DNA of 6,396 nucleotides from an uncultured Collinsella sp. (lineage in GTDB: Bacteria; Actinomycetota; Coriobacteriia; Coriobacteriales; Coriobacteriaceae). This document shows positions 1 through 6,396 of this stretch, in pieces. Numbering within the stretch: the stretch's first letter is position 1; each line of letters begins with the position of its first letter. The position numbers and the translations under genes were made by a program. The DNA lies in NCBI GenBank assembly GCA_902490245.1, contig CABUDB010000098.1, forward strand, positions 1 to 6,396, in the 5' to 3' direction. The notes under the pieces were generated by a model, which searched no databases, was not told the origin of the DNA, and saw only the letters and a list, made by a program, of their open reading frames with translations.

Positions 1-26
1 AAAACCGTGATTCTCGGTCTTGCTTT

Positions 27-41
27 TGATTGGAACAATCA
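27..41 (-). other. Small stem-loop in the rpoB-rpoC spacer
   Basis: TGATTG and CAATCA form a perfect 6-bp stem with a 3-nt loop, about 18 nt after the rpoB stop. On the transcribed strand it is followed by AAAAGCAAG, with no run of U, so it does not look like an intrinsic terminator. It could be an RNA-processing or stability element between rpoB and the expected rpoC. Bases 1-58 show nothing else I can support. Confidence 0.35.
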
Positions 42-58
42 CTTCTGCACCCAAGCAA

Positions 59-3550
<3,492 letters not shown>

Positions 3551-3559
3551 CAGGTTTTT

Positions 3560-3566
3560 CCTCCTT
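3560..3566 (-). promoter_or_regulatory. Ribosome binding site that sets the rpoB GTG start
   Basis: The minus strand reads AAGGAGG, 9 nt before GTG at 3548-3550. It supports the unusual GTG start, because the first in-frame ATG lies further inside the conserved N-terminus. Confidence 0.85.
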
Positions 3567-3623
3567 CACGGAAATGCTCGGTGGGTTGGCGAGGCATAGC
3601 TTCGCCAGTTATCGCAACCTAAT

Positions 3624-3651
3624 AGTTTATCAGGTACCGACCGTTGGGCAA
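3624..3651 (-). promoter_or_regulatory. Candidate rpoB promoter
   Basis: A -35-like TTGCCC (3646-3651) and a -10-like TAAACT (3624-3629) are separated by 16 bp. This predicts a transcript start near 3617 and a leader of about 66 nt. Both boxes are imperfect, at four of six matches each. The region upstream (about 3655-3780) is AT-rich compared with the genes, as expected for a strong promoter region. Other AT-rich hexamers there could serve instead, so the exact site is uncertain. Confidence 0.4.
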
Positions 3652-3728
3652 GAAAAGCCTTGACGCGATTGAGTTTTTGGAGTAGCAAAGATTTTCGACA
3701 GAAAACACGCAGGTAGATATATGTGTAT

Positions 3729-3742
3729 CGAACATCTGTTCA
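3729..3742. promoter_or_regulatory. LexA/SOS-box-like palindrome upstream of rpoB
   Basis: The minus strand reads TGAACAGATGTTCG. The 12-nt core GAACAGATGTTC matches the Gram-positive SOS box pattern GAAC-RNRY-GTTC, and only the outermost base on one side departs from CGAAC...GTTCG. It lies about 180 bp before the rpoB start codon and about 80 bp upstream of the candidate promoter. Because it does not overlap that promoter, binding by LexA is only a possibility. A chance match in this AT-rich stretch cannot be excluded. Confidence 0.35.
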
Positions 3743-3760
3743 TATATTTTCTGTGAACAG
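3736..3760. repeat. Inverted repeat in the galU-rpoB intergenic region
   Basis: CTGTTCA (3736-3742) and TGAACAG (3754-3760) are perfect 7-bp inverted arms around an AT-rich 11-bp centre. The left arm is shared with the LexA-like site at 3729-3742. The area thus holds three half-sites of the GAACA/TGTTC type. This could be an operator for a dimeric regulator. Confidence 0.45.
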
Positions 3761-3782
3761 AGAGCCGACAATCGCAGCTCTT

Positions 3783-3817
3783 ATAAAAAACGGGCGCGAA
3801 CCGAAGTCCGCGCCCGT
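3783..3817 (-). terminator. Intrinsic terminator of galU
   Basis: The minus strand forms ACGGGCGCG paired with CGCGCCCGT. The stem extends through GAC/GTT to a UUCG tetraloop, giving about 12 bp, and is followed at once by TTTTTTAT. It begins about 20 nt after the galU TAA codon. It should end galU transcripts before rpoB, so rpoB needs its own promoter in 3551-3782. Confidence 0.93.
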
Positions 3818-3837
3818 AAATGTCGATGCCCGAAGGC

Positions 3838-4746
3838 TTACTTGCGCATCAATCCGCCGCGCTCGTCGATAGCGTCCCAGAAGGCATCGGCAAAGCGGGG
3901 GTCGCTTGCAGCCATGAGGGCGTTGGTGGCCATCCAGCCAGAGGGAGTGCCGGTGTCGTAGCCCGACAGCGGGTCGATGACGACCGCATACATGGCCTCG
4001 CGGTCGAGCGAACGGGCCATGGCGTCGGTGAGCTGGATCTCGCCGCCCTTGCCGGCCTGCTGATCTGCCAGCAGGTCCATGACCAGCGGGCTCAGCAGGT
4101 AGCGACCGACGATGTACAGGTTGGACGGAGCAGCCTCGGGAGCGGGCTTCTCAACCAGACCGCCGATACGCCAGACAGCGCCCGGCTCGGCATCGGCAAC
4201 GTCCTCGGCGCCCTCGAGCGAACCGACGCGCTCGCCGGCGATAACGCCGTAGCGGCTGACTTCCTCGGGCGAGCAAGCAGCGACGGCGATAACCGAAGCG
4301 CCACCGTGCTCCTTGGAAACGGCGAGCATCTTGTCGCAGATATCGCGGTTAGGCACAACGTAGTCGCCCAGAAGAACCAGGAAGTTCTCCCCTGCCACGG
4401 CGTCGGCAGCAGAGCGAATAGCATGGCCGAGGCCCTTGGGCTCGTACTGATAACGGAAGTCGACCGGCATACCGCCAGCGTGGGCGACGGCATCGGCATA
4501 GGCGTTCTTGCCGCGCTCGCGCAGCAGGTTCTCGAGCGAACGGTCGGGCTGGAAGTAGTTCAGCAGCTCGGGCTTACCGGGAGAAGTAACGATGATGGCG
4601 TCGTCGACCTCCTCGGGGTCGAGTGCCTCCTCGACGACGTACTGAATGACGGGCTTGTCGAGCACCGGCAGCATCTCTTTGGGCGTGCACTTGGTGCCAG
4701 GCAGAAAACGCGTGCCAAGACCGGCGGCGGGGATGATTGCCTTCAT
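3838..4746 (-). CDS. galU: UTP-glucose-1-phosphate uridylyltransferase
   Basis: A 302-residue cytoplasmic enzyme that joins UTP and glucose-1-phosphate to give UDP-glucose and pyrophosphate. UDP-glucose feeds cell-surface glycans, glycolipids and galactose metabolism. The N-terminal nucleotide-binding signature is clear: AAGLGTRFLP (7-16), then TK and PKEMLP (22-27), and DKPVIQYVVEEA (30-41). GLGHA is at 105-109, LLGD with the likely metal-binding D128 follows, VEKP is at 198-201 and GEIQLTD at 235-241. YDTG (263-266) stands where many GalU proteins have YDCG. The motifs and length (usual GalU about 290-305) favour GalU over the related thymidylyltransferase RmlA. The ATG at 4746 begins exactly at the family N-terminus and has AAAGGAT at 4758-4764, 11 nt upstream. 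An in-frame ATG at 4830 is rejected. The gene ends in TAA. It stands as a single-gene unit between two terminators, an unexpected neighbour for rplJL and rpoB. Confidence 0.96.
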   Translation of the reverse strand: MKAIIPAAGLGTRFLPGTKCTPKEMLPVLDKPVIQYVVEEALDPEEVDDAIIVTSPGKPELLNYFQPDRSLENLLRERGKNAYADAVAHAGGMPVDFRYQYEPKGLGHAIRSAADAVAGENFLVLLGDYVVPNRDICDKMLAVSKEHGGASVIAVAACSPEEVSRYGVIAGERVGSLEGAEDVADAEPGAVWRIGGLVEKPAPEAAPSNLYIVGRYLLSPLVMDLLADQQAGKGGEIQLTDAMARSLDREAMYAVVIDPLSGYDTGTPSGWMATNALMAASDPRFADAFWDAIDERGGLMRK

Positions 4747-4768
4747 GTTATTCAAAGATCCTTTCGCA

Positions 4769-4805
4769 GGCGCAAAAGCGCCCCATGCGTGCGGCACACA
4801 GCCGC
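4769..4805 (-). other. Two hairpins in the galU leader
   Basis: In the predicted galU 5' leader, GCGGC/GCCGC with a 5-nt loop (4791-4805) is followed by GGCGC/GCGCC with a TTTT loop (4769-4782). The second hairpin ends about 5 nt before the AAAGGAT ribosome site. Neither has a downstream U-run, so they are not terminators. They could affect ribosome access, but this is inference. Confidence 0.35.
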
Positions 4806-4842
4806 AGACCAAATTGCGATACCCAAGCATCTTACCGCTGGA

Positions 4843-4870
4843 ACTATATGTCGCTACAAGGCAGAGACAA
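4843..4870 (-). promoter_or_regulatory. Candidate galU promoter
   Basis: TTGTCT (4865-4870) and TATAGT (4843-4848) are separated by 16 bp. The -10 box matches five of six consensus bases and the -35 box four of six. This predicts a start near 4836 and a leader of about 90 nt. The stretch 4747-4993 must hold a promoter, since a strong terminator precedes it, and no gene is seen in it. The rest of that 247-bp region shows nothing else I can support. Confidence 0.5.
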
Positions 4871-4993
4871 TTCTTCAGCAGGTCAACGCAAATTATTGCT
4901 CGAATGGTGCAATTTTATTGCCCAACGGCAGGGCACCCGATACGACGCAAATCACAGAACATGGCAGTTTGAGCAACCGATGCCGAGGGACCG

Positions 4994-5033
4994 AAAAACA
5001 AAAAAGACGGGGCTCGCAATGCGAACCCCGTCT
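4994..5033 (-). terminator. Intrinsic terminator of the rplJ-rplL operon
   Basis: The minus strand has AGACGGGG paired with CCCCGTCT. The stem extends by TTCGC/GCGAG to about 13 bp around an ATT loop and is followed by TTTTTGTTTTT. It starts 27 nt after the full-length rplL TAA at 5061-5063. Its strength suggests little read-through into galU or rpoB. Confidence 0.95.
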
Positions 5034-5060
5034 GCAAAGAAATCTGGCGAGAAAGCCTGA

Positions 5061-5138
5061 TTACTTGAGGGTGACAGCAGCGCCAGCAGCCTCGAGCTTC
5101 TAATTGGCAGCCTAGACGTCATCATTCTTGGCAAACTA
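5061..5138 (-). other. rplL 3' segment with three amber codons and a preserved C-terminus
   Basis: Read in the rplL frame, this segment is [34 protein letters not shown] and then TAA. The intervening residues still resemble the acidic/basic last helix of L7/L12, and the terminal strand is intact. There is no frameshift. Each TAG is one first-base change from Lys (AAG), Gln (CAG) or Glu (GAG), the residues usual in this helix. Confidence 0.9.
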
Positions 5139-5447
5139 GGCACCCTCGAGAACAGCCTTGGGAGCGCCCTCGACGACCTCCTTGGCCTCCTTCAGGCCAA
5201 GGTTGGTGAGCTCACGGACGGCCTTGATGACCTGGATCTTGTTGTCGCCGAAGCCCTCGAGCACGACGTCAAACTCGGTCTTCTCCTCGGCCTCAGCAGC
5301 GCCAGCAGCGGGAGCGGCGACAACAGCGGCAGGAGCAGCGGCGGAAACGCCGAAGGTGTCCTCAATAGCCTTAACGAGCTCGGAAGCCTCGAGAAGGGTC
5401 ATTTCCTTAAGAGCATCGATGATCTCATCGGTGGTAAGCTTAGCCAT
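5061..5447 (-). CDS. rplL: Ribosomal protein L7/L12, frame interrupted by three in-frame TAG codons
   Basis: L7/L12 forms the mobile stalk dimers on L10 and recruits the translational GTPases. The ATG at 5447 has AAAGGA at 5455-5460 with a 7-nt gap. The N-terminal dimer domain is at residues 1-33 ([20 protein letters not shown]), and an Ala/Pro-rich hinge spans about 36-52. The C-terminal domain starts near EKTEFDVVL and holds [20 protein letters not shown]. After [10 protein letters not shown] (residue 103) there are TAG codons at 104 (5136-5138), 112 (5112-5114) and 116 (5100-5102). The same frame then gives [12 protein letters not shown] and TAA, an ordinary L7/L12 end. Full length would be 128 codons, normal for the family. 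Stopping at the first TAG gives 103 residues and removes the last helix and strand of the C-terminal domain. Consensus error, decay with another copy elsewhere, or suppression all fit. The identity is certain; the functional state is not. Confidence 0.88.
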
Positions 5448-5466
5448 TTCTAAGTCCTTTCGGTTT

Positions 5467-5534
5467 CCGTGTCTGTGCACGGAGATCAGTTAAAACACGG
5501 CGCGAATGCGCCAGGGGTGCGGCGTTGCCGCCGC
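5467..5534 (-). other. Three consecutive hairpins in the rplJ-rplL spacer
   Basis: In transcription order: GCGGCG/CGCCGC with a GCAA tetraloop (5519-5534), GGCGC/GCGCC with an ATTC loop (5499-5512), and CCGTG/CACGG with a 6-nt loop (5467-5482). The second is followed by GTGTTTTAA, which makes it look faintly like a weak terminator. The last ends 6 nt before the rplL ribosome site. Such structures could tune the excess of L7/L12 over L10 or protect the rplL message; function is inferred only. Confidence 0.5.
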
Positions 5535-5549
5535 GGGTGAAAACAGCGA

Positions 5550-6071
5550 CTAGGCTGCCTTCTGCTCGGAGACCTGCTGGATCGAACGAGCGAGACCAGA
5601 GGAAACGCCGTTGACGCAGACAGCGATGTCGCGAGCGAAACCGGAGATGAGACCGGCGATCTGGCCGAGAAGCTGATCCTTGGTGGGCAGCTCGGCGATA
5701 GCCTTAACATCATCAGCGGAAACGGCCTTGCCGTCGGAGATACCGCCCTTGATCTCAAGGACGCCCTTGGACTTAGCGGAGAAGTCCTTAAGGGCCTTAG
5801 CGGCCTCGACCGGCTCGGTCTCGTAGAACACATAAGCGACGGGGCCGGCGAGGATCTCGTCGAGCTCGGGCTGCTCCTGGTTCTTGAGAGCGATCTTGAC
5901 CAGGTTGTTCTTGTAGACCTTCATCTCGGCGCCGCACTCGCGAAGCTGATGACGCAGCTCCTGAGCCTGCTTAACCGTCAGACCGTTGTAGTTGACGACG
6001 AACAGACCGGCGTTCTCGGCGATACGGGACTCGATCTCTGCAACCTTGTCGATTTTGTACTGCTGGGGCAT
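5550..6071 (-). CDS. rplJ: Ribosomal protein L10
   Basis: A complete 173-residue L10, the base of the large-subunit stalk. Its N-terminal domain binds 23S rRNA near L11, and its C-terminal helix carries L7/L12 dimers. In this family the L10-L12 complex also represses its own operon through the leader RNA. Visible family features are VVNYNGLTVKQAQELRHQLR (25-44), GAEMKVYKNNLVKIAL (47-62), GPVAYVFYE (76-84), ELPTKDQLLGQIAGLI (127-142) and the C-terminal helix ending QQVSEQKAA. Length is normal (about 165-180). The ATG at 6071 has a strong GAGGAGGTG at 6078-6086, 6 nt upstream. The stop is TAG, at the expected C-terminus; reading past it would add 19 residues before TAA at 5490-5492. rplL follows after 102 bp in the same unit. 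Confidence 0.97.
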   Translation of the reverse strand: MPQQYKIDKVAEIESRIAENAGLFVVNYNGLTVKQAQELRHQLRECGAEMKVYKNNLVKIALKNQEQPELDEILAGPVAYVFYETEPVEAAKALKDFSAKSKGVLEIKGGISDGKAVSADDVKAIAELPTKDQLLGQIAGLISGFARDIAVCVNGVSSGLARSIQQVSEQKAA

Positions 6072-6077
6072 GAATTA

Positions 6078-6086
6078 CACCTCCTC
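6078..6086 (-). promoter_or_regulatory. Strong rplJ ribosome binding site
   Basis: GAGGAGGTG on the minus strand is close to perfectly complementary to the 16S rRNA tail and lies 6 nt before the rplJ ATG. It is the strongest site in the window and fixes the rplJ start. Confidence 0.9.
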
Positions 6087-6136
6087 GAATTCTTTCCGGG
6101 CACGGTCCGCCACAAGGACGTGACGGGGGCATGTCC

Positions 6137-6173
6137 AAAAAGAAAGCCCCCGCGCTGCATGAGCGACGGGGGC
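6137..6173 (-). terminator. Intrinsic terminator/attenuator in the rplJ leader
   Basis: GCCCCCG pairs with CGGGGGC. Inside is a one-base bulge, then CGCT/AGCG and a CATGC loop, and TTTCTTTTT follows. It lies downstream of the L10-leader element and about 65 nt before the rplJ ATG. That is the expected place for the attenuator through which L10-L12 represses rplJL. It could also stop transcripts arriving from an upstream gene. Confidence 0.9.
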
Positions 6174-6195
6174 GAGAAGACATATCTACTCGACC

Positions 6196-6261
6196 ACCTC
6201 GGCTGGCGGGATATCCCATTAAGCTCGCGGGCGATGCCCGTTTGCACCGGCTGTCTCTGGC
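6196..6261 (-). ncRNA. L10 leader (ribosomal protein autoregulatory RNA)
   Basis: The predicted rplJ 5' leader contains pieces I recognise from bacterial L10 leaders: AGAGACAGCCGGTGC at the 5' side, GAGCTTAAT in the middle and GCCGAGGT at the 3' side. Between them are local hairpins GGGC-ATC-GCCC and GGGATATCCC. In this class the L10-L12 complex binds a kinked helix and shifts the RNA toward termination. The position is right: it follows the promoter and precedes a strong terminator and rplJ. Boundaries are approximate, since I did not run a covariance model. Confidence 0.8.
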
Positions 6262-6287
6262 AGCGGATTCGTGCGTGAACTGAAAGT

Positions 6288-6316
6288 ATTATGGCGGGGA
6301 CCCCGGCGTCGGTCAA
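6288..6316 (-). promoter_or_regulatory. rplJL operon promoter
   Basis: TTGACC (6311-6316) and CATAAT (6288-6293) each match five of six sigma-70 consensus bases, with ideal 17-bp spacing. Transcription should start near 6281, giving a leader of about 210 nt that contains the L10-leader element and the attenuator. Upstream bases 6317-6396 show no gene I can support; the end of an upstream gene is not visible. Confidence 0.8.
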
Positions 6317-6396
6317 CGGAAAACCGGGCTGTACACAATTCCACCATCCGGCCGCGCAGCCAAAGGCCAGGCGCAAGGTTTTCGCTCGGTCAAGTC

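Noticed and set aside
4747..4830. 28-residue N-terminal extension of GalU from an upstream ATG at 4830
   Set aside because: There is no ribosome site before it, it lies close to the predicted transcript start, and the extension precedes the exact family N-terminus MKAIIPAAG. It also covers the real ribosome site and the leader hairpins.
3820..5103. 427-codon plus-strand open frame antisense to galU
   Set aside because: It is in the same register as galU, runs through two intrinsic terminators and intergenic DNA, and shows no protein family.
5061..5447. Diversity-generating retroelement or mobile insertion as the cause of the rplL ambers
   Set aside because: There is no template repeat, reverse transcriptase or insertion boundary in the window. 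The changes are a few point differences clustered in one short stretch.
5448..5480. 11-residue N-terminal extension of L7/L12 from an ATG at 5480
   Set aside because: It would cover the good AAAGGA ribosome site. L7/L12 proteins start at MAKLT as in the chosen model.
5978..6376. 132-codon minus-strand frame over the rplJ leader
   Set aside because: It overlaps rplJ in another frame and spans the promoter, L10 leader and terminator. No family is recognisable.
6388..6393. A second TTGACC as an upstream promoter -35 box
   Set aside because: No -10-like hexamer lies 16-18 bp downstream of it on the minus strand.

Overview
The window looks like a chromosomal segment of a moderately GC-rich actinobacterium, most likely class Coriobacteriia (Collinsella or a relative). 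This rests on RpoB reading most like actinobacterial beta subunits, on codon choice and on gene content. It is recognition by eye, not a database match. All genes lie on the minus strand, so transcription runs from high to low coordinates.

Layout in transcription order. (1) 6396-6072: a sigma-70-type promoter (TTGACC-17-CATAAT), an L10-leader autoregulatory RNA and a strong intrinsic terminator/attenuator ahead of rplJ. (2) rplJ (L10), a 102-bp spacer with three small hairpins, then rplL (L7/L12), followed by a strong terminator. (3) galU (UTP-glucose-1-phosphate uridylyltransferase) with its own promoter candidate, leader and a UUCG-capped terminator. (4) A 287-bp AT-rich region with a LexA-box-like palindrome and a promoter candidate. 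(5) rpoB, complete, with a GTG start. The first 58 bases are the start of the spacer toward rpoC, which is expected just outside the window.

The genes serve the core of gene expression: the ribosomal stalk (L10 plus L7/L12 dimers) and the RNA polymerase beta subunit. The usual rplJ-rplL-rpoB-rpoC order is split here by a galU unit bounded by terminators. Stalk proteins and RNA polymerase are therefore probably transcribed largely separately.

The most striking observation is that rplL carries three in-frame TAG codons within 13 codons, near its 3' end. The frame then resumes with a perfect L7/L12 C-terminus and a TAA stop. rplJ and rpoB both end with TAG at their natural C-termini, so simple reassignment of TAG is not supported. 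A consensus error, recent decay with a second rplL copy, or suppression/readthrough all remain possible. A second notable point is in RpoB: the normally highly conserved fork-loop-2 segment after the rifampicin region is replaced by a longer, unrelated 16-residue stretch. I saw no mobile element, CRISPR array, tRNA or new multi-gene system.
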